Below are positions 9,734 through 18,539 of a stretch of DNA of 64,000 nucleotides, piece after piece. The notes beneath the pieces are model-generated. The model had not been told where the DNA came from, searched no databases, and worked only from the letters and a program-made list of their open reading frames with translations. The translations under genes were made by a program, and so were the position numbers. The stretch spans positions 42,905-106,904 of the forward strand of contig DASYSS010000037.1 of NCBI GenBank assembly GCA_036003045.1, given 5' to 3'. Source of the DNA: Gemmatimonadaceae bacterium (lineage in GTDB: Bacteria > Gemmatimonadota > Gemmatimonadetes > Gemmatimonadales > Gemmatimonadaceae). Each line of letters starts with the position of its first letter. The first letter of the stretch is position 1.

Positions 9734-9755
9734 CGTTCGGGAACGGATTGGACCG

Positions 9756-10211
9756 TCAGCGCGCGATCATCATTACGGTGATCGTCACCGCGGCGGCAAC
9801 CACGACGATGGCGGTCGCGGTCGTGAGCGCGAACTTGGGCGTCACGACGAACTCGCGGCGGTACCATGGCGTGATCACGACCGGGGCCGTCTGGGGCAGC
9901 GCATCCATGATGCGCGCTTCGACGTACGCCGGGGTGCGCATGCGGCGACGGCGCTCGACCTCGACGTTGATCTGCTTCCAGAACTCGACGTCGCGACCGG
10001 TTTCGCCCTTCCGCACGCTTGCTTCGGGCAATTCTCCATCTAGCCACGCGTGCACGGCCGGAGCGAGCACACGAGCATCGGTTTCCTGATGACCCAGCGG
10101 CACCTCTCTATCGGCGAGTGGACGCTCCTCTTCGGTGCGTCGCCGCGCGCGATCGTGAAAGTGTCCGTCGAACCCGCTGAGGCCGTCGTCGGAGCGGAGA
10201 TCGTCAATCAT
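9756..10211 (-). CDS. Membrane-anchored anti-sigma factor-like protein
   Basis: The 151-residue protein has a cytoplasmic N-terminal domain, a single membrane helix near its end (about residues 127-148) and almost no periplasmic tail. The stretch around VHAWLDGELPE resembles the core of zinc-associated anti-sigma domains, but cysteines are absent. Its ATG overlaps the sigma-factor stop by one base (TAATG), the usual arrangement for an ECF sigma factor and its cognate regulator. I infer that it holds that sigma factor at the membrane. Confidence 0.6.
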   Translation of the reverse strand: MIDDLRSDDGLSGFDGHFHDRARRRTEEERPLADREVPLGHQETDARVLAPAVHAWLDGELPEASVRKGETGRDVEFWKQINVEVERRRRMRTPAYVEARIMDALPQTAPVVITPWYRREFVVTPKFALTTATAIVVVAAAVTITVMMIAR

Positions 10212-10792
10212 TAAGCGTACTTCTCCTCTAAGAGTGCCTGGAGTGCCTCGCGCGCACGATGAACGCGCATCTTAAGCGCTCCAACTGTGGTACCGAGTAG
10301 GTCGGCCATCTCCTCGTAGGAGCGGCCTTCGACGTGCTTCATCACGAATGCCTCGCGAAGCGACGCGGGAAGCGTCGTCAACGCGCGGTCCAGATCACTG
10401 CGCAGCTCCGTCCGATCCAACTCTTCATCGGGCGTCGCATAGGCAGAAGGCTGGTCGTCTTCGTCGTAGCTCAGGTGAGACCGACGAATGTTTTTGAGCC
10501 AATCCTTGCAGCCGTTCGCGACTATCCTGAATACCCAAGCATCGAAACGTCCGCGCACCTCCGCGAGGTGTTGGTACGCTTTGATGAAGCTGAGCTGCAG
10601 GATGTCTTCGGCAACGTCGGGGCTTCCCGTCATGCAAAGCGCATGTCGGTACAGCGGATCGCTGTATCGCGTGATCAGGATCTTGAACGCGTCCCGGTTG
10701 CCGGCCAGAACACGCTGGATCACGAGTTGATCAGTGTTTTCCTGATCAACGACGGTTTGATCAGCCCGCAGAACCGCCTCCGTCGTCTTCAC
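10211..10792 (-). CDS. ECF-type RNA polymerase sigma factor
   Basis: Region 2 is visible in AFKILITRYSDPLYRHAL through the KAYQHL and FDAWVFRI segments, and region 4 in LPASLREAFVMKHVEG and GTTVGALKMRVHRAREAL, a helix-turn-helix. The GTG at 10792 gives 193 residues, the usual ECF length. The frame is open up to a TTG at 10951, but that extension is not similar to sigma factors and may hold the promoter. The partner anti-sigma gene overlaps the stop. Unusually, the segment coding for the N-terminal tail holds several closely spaced TGATCA sites. Confidence 0.85.
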   Translation of the reverse strand: MKTTEAVLRADQTVVDQENTDQLVIQRVLAGNRDAFKILITRYSDPLYRHALCMTGSPDVAEDILQLSFIKAYQHLAEVRGRFDAWVFRIVANGCKDWLKNIRRSHLSYDEDDQPSAYATPDEELDRTELRSDLDRALTTLPASLREAFVMKHVEGRSYEEMADLLGTTVGALKMRVHRAREALQALLEEKYA

Positions 10793-10963
10793 GACAACAG
10801 AGTAATTCGGTTGCCGCGCTTCGGACAGTGCGCGAGCTCCGCTTCGCTGCTCCAGAAGGGTCGCCACGTGATCAAGACGAAGCACCTCGGCAAGGGTAAC
10901 AAAGGGTTGCAACGAATTCTCGCGGGTAAAGTCGCGAGACTCTGTAATCAAGCTTCGGCTGTA

Positions 10964-12082
10964 TCACGACGATGCGCCGTCGGCCGGCAAGGGTGTAACG
11001 TTTTTGAACACATCCCAGCCGAAGCGCCGAATAATACCGGAATGTTCACCAAGAGCGGGAGGAGGGTATCTCACTCGCCCCGGCACGCTCGGCGACACGC
11101 CGGTGAGCGCCGAAGCGTTTGTGTCGCGCAGCGACTCGAGAACCGTTCGAACGACTCCGTTCGGCACGCCCGCGCGGTCCAGACGCCTGCCCCAATGCGC
11201 CGCGGGCTGCGTCGCCAACTGCTCGGCGAATGCGGCGACGATCCGTTCCCGCTGCCGGAGTCGACCCGCGTTGGTCGACATCGAAGGATCGTCGGCAAAA
11301 CGATCGAGCCCCAGCGCGCGCGCGCACCCGACCCACTGGGCGTCGCTGCCCACCGCGATGACAATCGGCCGGTCCGCCGCCCGAAACATCTGATAAGGAA
11401 CCAAATTCGCGTGCGCGTTTCCCCAGCGCCGAGCCTCGTGACCCGTGACGAGTGAGTTCTGGGCGACGTTCACCAGCGCGGCGCGCGCTGAATCGATGAG
11501 AGAGATCGAGAGCCGAGCGCCCTTCCCCGTCATTCCGCGGCGGACCAGCGCCGCGAGGACGGCGATCGTCGCGTCCTTTCCCGCAAGCACGTCGGCCAGG
11601 GCGACGCCCGCTTTCATCGGGTCGCCGTCCGGTTCTCCCGTGATCGCCATCCACCCGCTTTCGGCTTGCGCCACGAAATCGTAGCCCGGCCGGCGAGTAC
11701 CCGGACCGAACCCTGTCACCGTGCACCAAATGAGCTCCGGCCTCCGCTCACACCACTCGGCCGCCCCCAGCCCGCGCCGGTCGAGGACACCCGGGAGGAA
11801 GTTGTCTACCACGACGTCGGCTTCCGCGAGCAACCGCTCGACGTCTTCGCGCCCAGCGTCTTGGTTGAGGTCGGCGGCCAGTCCGAGCTTGTTTCTATTG
11901 ATACTGAGGTAGTAGGCGCTTCGGCCTTCGGCGTCGAACGGGGGGCCCCAGGTCCGCGACTCATCGCCTGATCCAGGCTTTTCGACCTTGATGACGTCGG
12001 CCCCAAGATCCCCGAGCAGCATGGTGCAAAGCGGGCCGGCGAGGACACGCGTAAGGTCCAGAACTTTGATTCCGGAGAGCAT
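10964..12082 (-). CDS. Family III CoA-transferase (CaiB/BaiF type)
   Basis: The 372-residue protein opens with GIKVLDLTRVLAGPLCTMLLGD and has DVIKVEKPGSGD, SINRNK and GYDFVAQAESG, all hallmark segments of class III CoA-transferases. The catalytic aspartate that forms the acyl anhydride lies in the GYDFVAQ block or its neighbour. Such enzymes move CoA between carboxylic acids. The length is at the lower end of the family. It precedes the sigma-factor gene on the same strand, but a shared transcript is uncertain. The substrate is not predictable. Confidence 0.88.
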   Translation of the reverse strand: MLSGIKVLDLTRVLAGPLCTMLLGDLGADVIKVEKPGSGDESRTWGPPFDAEGRSAYYLSINRNKLGLAADLNQDAGREDVERLLAEADVVVDNFLPGVLDRRGLGAAEWCERRPELIWCTVTGFGPGTRRPGYDFVAQAESGWMAITGEPDGDPMKAGVALADVLAGKDATIAVLAALVRRGMTGKGARLSISLIDSARAALVNVAQNSLVTGHEARRWGNAHANLVPYQMFRAADRPIVIAVGSDAQWVGCARALGLDRFADDPSMSTNAGRLRQRERIVAAFAEQLATQPAAHWGRRLDRAGVPNGVVRTVLESLRDTNASALTGVSPSVPGRVRYPPPALGEHSGIIRRFGWDVFKNVTPLPADGASS

Positions 12083-12327
12083 TACTGTCGCGTGAGTGTC
12101 GTGTTACTAGCTATAAGATGGTTCAATCGAACAGGAAGTGCTGGCGGACGATGGCCCAGCTTTCAGTACGGTCGAACCTGTCTTGCATAGCTAACGCAAA
12201 ATCATATACTTCCGCCGTTCTAAGCCCCGGCTGCCGAAGTTAGCGCGCCTAACCGCGCGCGACAACGAGCAGTCTCGCGGATCATCGACTCGCCCGCCTG
12301 CTCGATCCTCACGGACACGTCACTGTT

Positions 12328-12975
12328 ATGGCGGAAAAACCGCATCCATCGCAGCCGGGCGAACCCTCCGATCCGAACGCGCCTTTCCCCGCGGTTCGTC
12401 GCGCGCCCGGACATCGCATGGACGTCCGCGATACGGTGGCGGAGCTGGCGGAACGAGCTCAGGCGATCAGCCAGGAAGCAGGGACGAAAGTCTCCGCGGC
12501 GATGAAGGGCGTCATTGGCGGCGCCGCCGGAATCGCGGGATTCGCCATCGAAAGCGCGCGCGACCTCGTTCAATACATGGTACGTCGCGGGCAGATGACT
12601 CCCGAAGAAGGCGAGCGGCTGATCCGTGAAGCCGAAGCCGCCCACGAAAAGAAATCGCCGGGCGAAAAGGGAAAGGCAACGGCGACCAAGCTCGCGGCCG
12701 AACGCGCCGCCGTCGCCAAAGCGGAAGCCGCCGCGCGATCAGCGGCGGCGCACGCGGCTCCCTACGCGAGACCGATTAGCAAAACGCCGGCGGTCTCTCA
12801 CCCGAGCGTGGCGAAGCCTGGCGCACCGAGCGGGACGAACAAATCGGCCGCACCGCCGCCCGCGAGGACCGCGGCGCCCAAGGCCGCCGTTCCGGTCGCG
12901 AAGCCGAAAGCGGTCAAGCCGGTGAAAGCCGAGAAGCCGGCCAAAGCGGCGAAGCCGGTGAAAAAGAAGAAGTAG
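12328..12975 (+). CDS. Phasin-like protein with Lys/Ala/Pro-rich tail
   Basis: The 215-residue product has a helical N-terminal domain (about residues 30-100) with an AMKGVIGGAAGIAGFAIESARDLV core and the segment YMVRRGQMTPEEGERLI, which resembles polyhydroxyalkanoate granule-associated regulators of the PhaF/phasin group. Residues 115-215 are a low-complexity tail of Ala, Pro and Lys with KPAKA-type repeats ending in KKKK, as in histone H1-like tails. A granule- or nucleoid-binding role is inferred. It abuts the end of otsB with no spacing. Confidence 0.6.
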   Translation: MAEKPHPSQPGEPSDPNAPFPAVRRAPGHRMDVRDTVAELAERAQAISQEAGTKVSAAMKGVIGGAAGIAGFAIESARDLVQYMVRRGQMTPEEGERLIREAEAAHEKKSPGEKGKATATKLAAERAAVAKAEAAARSAAAHAAPYARPISKTPAVSHPSVAKPGAPSGTNKSAAPPPARTAAPKAAVPVAKPKAVKPVKAEKPAKAAKPVKKKK

Positions 12976-13794
12976 TCAGGCGCGACGAGCGGCGGCGGTG
13001 CGCAACGCAAGCACGGCGTCCAGCAACTCCAACATCTCCTTCGGCGATCCGACGAAAAACTCGGCGGACGTCGGCCGGGCGTGCAGCACCGGTTCGACGG
13101 CGACCGTCACGGACGTGGGCGCGCGCCCACGCACGGCGCGGAGCATGTCTTCGTCCGTCTCATCGTCGCCGGCGCACAGTATGGATGCGCCGTGGTTCAG
13201 CGCGCCCAGTCGCATGGCCAACGCGACAGCGGCGGTGCCCTTGTTGATCCGAACGGGCGGGCGGAGCTCGAAAACCTCTTTGCCGCCGGTGACATCGAGC
13301 TCGAGCTCGCGCGCGATCTTCCGCACGCGGTGTCCGAGCTCAGGGAGCGCGTCGCGCTCGGCCAGCCGGTAATGGACGCTGAGCGTCCACCTCTTGTTTT
13401 CGAGGATCGTTCCGGGGACGCCGCGAATCAGTTGGGCGAGACGTGCCGCCGCGACCTCCACCGGATGACGAAACTGGGCGACTTCGCCCGGGACGTTTGG
13501 TTCTTCACCGGGTGCCGCGGCCTCGATGCCATGATTCCCGATGTACCACGCGCCCGTCACGCCCACGAGTCGTCGCGCGTCCTCGACGGAACGGCCGGTG
13601 ACGATGGCGACGTGCACGCCGCCCGCGACTGTCAGCTCATCGAGTGAGTCGCGTGCGTGCTCTGACACGACTGCCGCGGCCGGCGTCGCGGCAATCGGCG
13701 TGAGCGTGCCATCGATGTCGAGCAACAACAGCAGCGGAGTTCCAACTAGGCGCGCCGCGAGATCCATGGGAACGGGCAGCGCGGGGGTTGTCAT
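12976..13794 (-). CDS. otsB: Trehalose-6-phosphate phosphatase
   Basis: This HAD-superfamily enzyme removes phosphate from trehalose 6-phosphate. The 272-residue protein has motif I LLLDIDGTLTP (nucleophile Asp near residue 26), motif II VTGRS, and the GDDETDEDML motif with the acidic metal ligands. NHGIEAAAPG lies in the cap region and KEVFELRPP, NKGTA further on, as expected for OtsB. It begins 3 bp after the otsA stop, so the two steps of trehalose synthesis form one operon. Confidence 0.92.
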   Translation of the reverse strand: MTTPALPVPMDLAARLVGTPLLLLLDIDGTLTPIAATPAAAVVSEHARDSLDELTVAGGVHVAIVTGRSVEDARRLVGVTGAWYIGNHGIEAAAPGEEPNVPGEVAQFRHPVEVAAARLAQLIRGVPGTILENKRWTLSVHYRLAERDALPELGHRVRKIARELELDVTGGKEVFELRPPVRINKGTAAVALAMRLGALNHGASILCAGDDETDEDMLRAVRGRAPTSVTVAVEPVLHARPTSAEFFVGSPKEMLELLDAVLALRTAAARRA

Positions 13795-13797
13795 CGT

Positions 13798-15312
13798 TTA
13801 CGCGGGTTCGGGCTGGGGCCAGAGCCCCATGATCTGGGCGGAACGCTCGAGAATCGACTCGAGCCAATCAAAGATGGTCGAGTTGTGAAGCTGTCGCCGC
13901 ATGCGATGCATACGTCGCCGCCTCTCCTCGGGGGACATGGACAGCGCCGACCGGATCGCCGCGACGAAACCGTCGATGTTGAACGGATTGATCAGCACGG
14001 CGCCGTCGATCTCTTCCGCTGAACCGGTGAACCGGCTCAACAAGAGGACGCCGCGCTCGTCGAGCTGGCAGGCTACGAACTCCTTCGCGACGAGATTCAT
14101 GCCGTCCTGTAGCGAGGAGACGATGCACATGTCGCCGGCGCGATATACGGCGGCGAGAAGGTCCGCGTCGACGTTTTCGCTGATCAGCACGATCGGCGTC
14201 CAGTGCGGATTGCCGAAGCGGGCGTTGATCGACGTCACCGCGTCGACGACGTCGCGCTCGAGCGTCGTGTACGCCGGGACGTCGCTGCGCGACGGCGTAC
14301 ACACGAAGATGAACGTGAACTGTTCGCGCAGCTCGGCCGACTCGGTCCACAGCGTGTCGAGCGCGCGGATGCGTTCGAGAATTCCCTTCGTGTAGTCGAT
14401 CCGGTCGACGCAGACACCCAGCTGGCGCGTCGGCGCGTGGCGCGCGCGCAGCGTCTTGCTGAGCGCGCGGCTCGCCGGCGAGCCGGCCATTTCCTCGAAA
14501 TGGGCGACGTCGATGCTGATTGGAAACGCGCCGATGTGCACCGCGCGATCGCGAAAGTGCACGACCTGGGTCGCGCGGTCGATGCGCGCCTCGGGCACGA
14601 AGCGGGCGACGCAATCGATGAAGTTCGCGACGTAGCGCTCGATCTGAAATTCGACGAGATCGTTGCCGAGCATCCCGCGCAGCACCGCCTCGTTCGTCCT
14701 CGACGGCAACAGTTGTAGGATGTCCGGCGGCGGAAAGGGAATGTGCCAGAACTGGTGGATGAACAACTGCGGGCGCATCGCGCGAAGCAGCGCGGGAACG
14801 AGCGAGAAGTGGTAGTCCTGAATCCAGACGGCGACTTTTCCCGGAGCCCGCTCCGCCTCGTCGGCGACGGCGTGCGCGAAGCGGAGGTTCACGTCGCGAT
14901 AGCGGTTCCAGTACTCCGCGCGATACTCGAAGTGCTGGATGAGCATGTGGCACAGCGGCCAGAGCGCGCGGTTGGCGAATCCATGGTAGTAGCCTTCGAC
15001 GTCCGCCTCGTCGAGCCACACTCGCCGCAGCGTGTACGAATCTTCGCCCGGTGGAACCGCCAGTCGCCCCATTTCGTCGGCGGCTTCGCGGTCGGCGGAG
15101 CCGGACCCCCAGGCGACCCAGGTGCCGTGCGTGCGGCGCATCGTGGGATCGAGCGCGCTCACCAAACCGCCGGCGGGTTGCTTTACTTCGGGCGTGCCCT
15201 CGACGCCTTCCACGTGCTCGTACGGCTCGCGGTTCGAAACAAGAATGAACTTGCAGTCGGCGAGATAGTTCGTGAAATCGAGCATTAGAGGCGAAAGGGT
15301 TGCAACAGCCAT
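13798..15312 (-). CDS. otsA: Trehalose-6-phosphate synthase (GT20)
   Basis: The enzyme joins UDP- or ADP-glucose to glucose 6-phosphate. The 504 residues contain the GGLVSAL loop, WIQDYH, HQFWHIPFPP, RIDYTKGI and DGMNLVAKEF motifs that bind both sugar phosphates. VSNREPY replaces the more common VSNRLP near the N-terminus, a subgroup feature. ATG codons at 15312 and 15285 are both possible starts. The otsB gene follows directly. Trehalose would serve as an osmo- and desiccation protectant. Confidence 0.92.
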   Translation of the reverse strand: MAVATLSPLMLDFTNYLADCKFILVSNREPYEHVEGVEGTPEVKQPAGGLVSALDPTMRRTHGTWVAWGSGSADREAADEMGRLAVPPGEDSYTLRRVWLDEADVEGYYHGFANRALWPLCHMLIQHFEYRAEYWNRYRDVNLRFAHAVADEAERAPGKVAVWIQDYHFSLVPALLRAMRPQLFIHQFWHIPFPPPDILQLLPSRTNEAVLRGMLGNDLVEFQIERYVANFIDCVARFVPEARIDRATQVVHFRDRAVHIGAFPISIDVAHFEEMAGSPASRALSKTLRARHAPTRQLGVCVDRIDYTKGILERIRALDTLWTESAELREQFTFIFVCTPSRSDVPAYTTLERDVVDAVTSINARFGNPHWTPIVLISENVDADLLAAVYRAGDMCIVSSLQDGMNLVAKEFVACQLDERGVLLLSRFTGSAEEIDGAVLINPFNIDGFVAAIRSALSMSPEERRRRMHRMRRQLHNSTIFDWLESILERSAQIMGLWPQPEPA

Positions 15313-15395
15313 GCCCGATTCAACCTACGGCGACCGCGGTTTCGCGGGTCGCGGAACTGGCGCGCGGCGGCGGGCCGAACGATCATTTGTCCCCG

Positions 15396-16364
15396 GTGAG
15401 TGAAACGATCATCACGCGCGCACCCACGCGCATCGACTTCGGCGGCGGTTGGACCGACGTGCCACCGTACTCGGACGAAGTCGGGGGCTTCGTGTGCAAC
15501 GTCGCGATCAGCCGCTACGCCACCGTGGAGGTGACGAAACGCGACGCGTCGGACGGCGGCGGCGGACCGGCGAGCGCATCGACGTCAGCCGGCGACCAAT
15601 CGATCGCGCTCGCCGCGGCGCGCCGATTTCGATTGTCCGACGCGCACATCGACGTACAGAGCGATTTTCCGGCAGGCGCTGGACTGGGCGGCTCCTCGGC
15701 GGTCGGCGTCGCTATCGTGTCCGCGCTCGCCGCTGCGAGTGGCGAGTCGATGGATCGCACCGCGCTCGCCGAACTCAGCCGATCCATCGAAATCGGCGAC
15801 CTCGGCATCCCCGGCGGACGGCAGGATCACTACGCGGCCGCCTATGGTGGCGCACTCGGGCTTCGGTTTTCGCGCGACGGCGTCGACGTGCGCGACATTC
15901 CGCTCAGCTCACAAACGCGCGCCGAGCTCGAGCGACGGTGCATCGTGATCTACACGGGGCAGAGCCGCATCTCGGGCGAGACGATCGACGCGGTGCTCGG
16001 CGCCTACGCCCGCCACGAGCCGCGCGTCATGTCCGCGCTCGCCGGTATGCGCGAAACCGCCGAACGAATGGCCGATTCGCTGGCGGCGGGAGACGTCGAC
16101 GCACTCGCGGCGCTCGTCGCCGAACAGTGGATGCACCAGCGCTCGCTGCATCCGGCGATTCCGACGCCGTTGATCGACGAGATTATAGAAAGGGGCACTA
16201 ACGCCGGGGCGACCGGAGCGAAAGCGCTCGGGGCGTCGGGCGGAGGATGCGTGCTGCTCATCGCGCGCGATGGACGCGCCGACGAAGTGAAAAGCGTGGT
16301 CGCCCCGCTGGGTGAGATCCTGCCGTTCGCCATCGACGAACAGGGAGTCCAGCTTTGTCGATAG
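15396..16364 (+). CDS. GHMP-family sugar kinase
   Basis: The GTG at 15396 is chosen because RAPTRIDFGGGWTDVPPY starts right after it; an upstream extension of 32 codons is not conserved in type. The 322-residue product has GHMP motif 1 (DFGGGWTD), the ATP-binding GAGLGGSSAVG loop (near residue 95) and the C-terminal GASGGGCVL motif. This matches D-glycero-D-manno-heptose-7-phosphate kinases and related fucose or galactose kinases. Its 3' end overlaps the M20 peptidase gene by 10 bp. The sugar is not certain; no other heptose-pathway gene is nearby. Confidence 0.82.
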   Translation: MSETIITRAPTRIDFGGGWTDVPPYSDEVGGFVCNVAISRYATVEVTKRDASDGGGGPASASTSAGDQSIALAAARRFRLSDAHIDVQSDFPAGAGLGGSSAVGVAIVSALAAASGESMDRTALAELSRSIEIGDLGIPGGRQDHYAAAYGGALGLRFSRDGVDVRDIPLSSQTRAELERRCIVIYTGQSRISGETIDAVLGAYARHEPRVMSALAGMRETAERMADSLAAGDVDALAALVAEQWMHQRSLHPAIPTPLIDEIIERGTNAGATGAKALGASGGGCVLLIARDGRADEVKSVVAPLGEILPFAIDEQGVQLCR

Positions 16365-17512
16365 CCCGCGGAGACGCGGTCGCGCTGACGCGAGAACTCG
16401 TGCGCGTGGACTCGAGGAATCCGTCGCTCGTCGCCGGGGGACCGGGCGAGAATGCGGTGGCGAAAGCGCTGGCGACGGTGCTGCAAGACTGGGGGATGCG
16501 CGTCGACTTGCAGCACGCCGCTCCGCAGCGGCCGAACGTCATCGCGCGCGCCGGAAAATCCGGCGGGCGAACGCTGATGTTCAACGGACACCTCGACGTC
16601 GTCGGCGTGGAAGGAATGTCCCACGCGCCATGGGATGCGTTTCAGCGCGAGGGACGCATCTATGGACGCGGATCCGCGGACATGAAGGCCGGCGTCGCCG
16701 CCATGTGCGCGGCGGCCGCGCGCGCCGCGGACGAGCTCGAGGGACAAGTCGTGATCACCGCGGTCGTCGACGAAGAATTCGAGAGCATCGGCACGCGCGC
16801 GCTCGTCGCGGCGGGGGTTCGCGCCGACGCCGCGGTCGTCACCGAGCCGACCGGGCTCGCCGTCATGCCGGCGCACCTGGGGTTCGTGTGGGCCGACGTG
16901 ACGGTGTTCGGCCGCGCCGCGCACGGGAGCCGTTGGGAGCTCGGCGTCGACGCGATTCGTCACGCGGGCTTCTTCCTCACCGAGCTCGATCGCATCGACG
17001 CGGAGGAGTTGACCCAGAAGGCGCACCCGCTGCTCGGACGTCCGTCGGTGCACGCGTCGCTGATCGAAGGTGGAACCGGGATGTCCACCTACCCCGATCG
17101 GTGCACGATCCGCATCGAGCGCCGTACGATTCCCGGCGAGAGGCCGGCGGACGTAGAGCGCGAGCTGCGCGAAGCGTGCGCGCGAGTCGTCGAGTACCGG
17201 CCCGGTTTCCAAGCCGGCGTTCGCGTCACGTTTTCGCAGGAGCCGTCGGACGTAGCGGTCGAGGCGCCGATCGTGCGCGCGCTTTCACAAGCCATTTGCG
17301 ACGACGACGACGAGCCGCGCATCGCCGGAATGTCGGCGTGGACCGATGCCGCGATCCTCAACGCCGCCGGCATTCCCGCGATCTGCTTCGGTCCGGGCGA
17401 CATCGCGCTGGCGCATTCGGCGGAGGAGTACGTTCCGATCTTCGAGATCGAGCGCGCGACGACGATTCTCGCGTCGCTCGCCAAACGGTGGTGCTCGGCA
17501 CGTATCTCGTGA
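16355..17512 (+). CDS. M20-family metallopeptidase / amidohydrolase
   Basis: The gene starts at a TTG inside the 3' end of the GHMP kinase. The 385-residue product shows the di-zinc site of the ArgE/DapE/CPG2 family: FNGHLDVVG (His and Asp), GRGSADMKAG (bridging Asp) and DEEFES (catalytic Glu and ligand), followed by a dimerisation domain with HGSRWELG. These enzymes remove acyl or aminoacyl groups from amino acids and peptides. A 73-residue gene is coupled to its stop through GTGA. The substrate is unknown. Confidence 0.87.
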   Translation: MSIARGDAVALTRELVRVDSRNPSLVAGGPGENAVAKALATVLQDWGMRVDLQHAAPQRPNVIARAGKSGGRTLMFNGHLDVVGVEGMSHAPWDAFQREGRIYGRGSADMKAGVAAMCAAAARAADELEGQVVITAVVDEEFESIGTRALVAAGVRADAAVVTEPTGLAVMPAHLGFVWADVTVFGRAAHGSRWELGVDAIRHAGFFLTELDRIDAEELTQKAHPLLGRPSVHASLIEGGTGMSTYPDRCTIRIERRTIPGERPADVERELREACARVVEYRPGFQAGVRVTFSQEPSDVAVEAPIVRALSQAICDDDDEPRIAGMSAWTDAAILNAAGIPAICFGPGDIALAHSAEEYVPIFEIERATTILASLAKRWCSARIS

Positions 17513-17730
17513 CTCAGCTGACCCACCGCGAGTACGACACGCTCGAGCGGGCAGTGTCGCGAGGGACGCGCGTCGCGATCAGCCGACCCGGCCGGCGCGA
17601 GATCGTGCTGGTCCCGCTTTCGCTTTCGGTGAATGACGGCCGAGAGGTCATCAAAGCTCGCAACCCCACCACCGGCGACGAGCTGACCATCTACCTGGAC
17701 GAAGTGGAACGAATCGAGGCAGTTACGTGA
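17509..17730 (+). CDS. Small hypothetical protein coupled to the M20 peptidase
   Basis: The 73-residue product starts at a GTG that overlaps the M20 stop (GTGA). It begins with a short helix (HREYDTLERAV) followed by alternating strand-like segments (TRVAISR, EIVLVPLSL, ELTIYLDEVERI), suggesting a small beta-rich fold. No cysteines or membrane segments occur. I do not recognise the family; the coupling argues that it is a real gene. Confidence 0.55.
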   Translation: MTQLTHREYDTLERAVSRGTRVAISRPGRREIVLVPLSLSVNDGREVIKARNPTTGDELTIYLDEVERIEAVT

Positions 17731-17764
17731 GTCACTCGAGGGACGTGAGCGGCGGGCGGGGTCG

Positions 17765-18331
17765 ATGACCCACGACGGGTCCGGAAGCCCGCTACGGCCG
17801 ATCGCCATCTTCGCGGACGAATCGTGCCTGGGAAACGGCCGCGAAGGGAGTAACCCGGGCGGGGCGGCGGGCGTCATCGAGTATGTGAGCCCCTCGGGGC
17901 GGCTCTCGCGCCACGACTACTGGGTGTCGGAGCCGGCCACCACGAACAACCGAATGGCGCTGCGCAGTGCGACCGAGGCGCTGCGCGGCATTTCTCGGAA
18001 GGGCGTGCGGTTCCGCGTCTCGTTCACGAGCGACTCACAGTACTTGGTGAAAGGGATGAGCGAGTGGGTTCGCGGCTGGGAAGCGCGCGGGTGGCGGAAG
18101 AAGGACGGGCCGATCCTCAACCTGGAGTTGTGGCAGGAGCTCGTCGAGGAGGCGCGCCGGCATCAGGTGTCGTGGCATTGGGTGCGCGGCCACGAGGGAC
18201 ACCCGCAGAACGAGTACGCGAACGATCTCGCCGTACGCGCCGCCAAGGAACAGTCATCGTCGAAGGGCATCGTCGATTCGCATTTCGATGAATGGCTGGC
18301 GGCAGAACGCGAAAAGGGACGGGTCAAATGA
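17765..18331 (+). CDS. RNase HI-family protein lacking the catalytic glutamate
   Basis: The 188-residue protein aligns by motif with RNase HI: IFADESCLGNG (Asp18), SDSQYLVKGM (Asp90), RGHEGHPQN (His143) and YANDLAVRAA (Asp154). The segment TTNNRMALRSA carries Ala65 where the enzyme normally has the metal-binding glutamate (Glu48 in E. coli). A C-terminal extension of about 30 residues ends in basic residues. The family hydrolyses RNA in RNA:DNA hybrids; with this substitution the activity may be reduced, altered or lost. A membrane miniprotein gene overlaps its stop by ATGA. Confidence 0.82.
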   Translation: MTHDGSGSPLRPIAIFADESCLGNGREGSNPGGAAGVIEYVSPSGRLSRHDYWVSEPATTNNRMALRSATEALRGISRKGVRFRVSFTSDSQYLVKGMSEWVRGWEARGWRKKDGPILNLELWQELVEEARRHQVSWHWVRGHEGHPQNEYANDLAVRAAKEQSSSKGIVDSHFDEWLAAEREKGRVK

Positions 18332-18510
18332 AGAAAGCAATCGTGGCGTTGATCGTCGGGCTCGCGATGGGGTATCACTGGGGGTACGGTGAAGGGAGCG
18401 ACGGCAAGCCCTCGGTCGCGCTTCGCGTACTCGATAAATTCGGTGCGACCAATCTGAAGAACGCGCAGGCCGCGCAGGACAAACGCATCGAAGACGCCAG
18501 CAAGCCGTAA
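18328..18510 (+). CDS. Small membrane or exported protein
   Basis: The 60-residue product starts at the ATG overlapping the RNase H stop. It has a lysine start, a hydrophobic helix (about residues 4-16) and a polar, mildly charged remainder. It could be a signal-anchored peptide facing the periplasm. There is no recognisable domain. Tight coupling to the RNase HI-like gene is its main context. Confidence 0.5.
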   Translation: MKKAIVALIVGLAMGYHWGYGEGSDGKPSVALRVLDKFGATNLKNAQAAQDKRIEDASKP

Positions 18511-18539
18511 CGACCCGACCCCCACCCCCGCCCCGCCTC

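Noticed and set aside
12220..12645. 141-codon minus-strand open frame at the phasin-like gene
   Set aside because: It overlaps the 5' half of the phasin-like gene and has no recognisable start signal or family motif.
17765..18331. Pseudogene call for the RNase HI-like gene
   Set aside because: The frame is intact, coupled to its neighbour and all other catalytic residues are kept, so a functional variant is more likely than decay.
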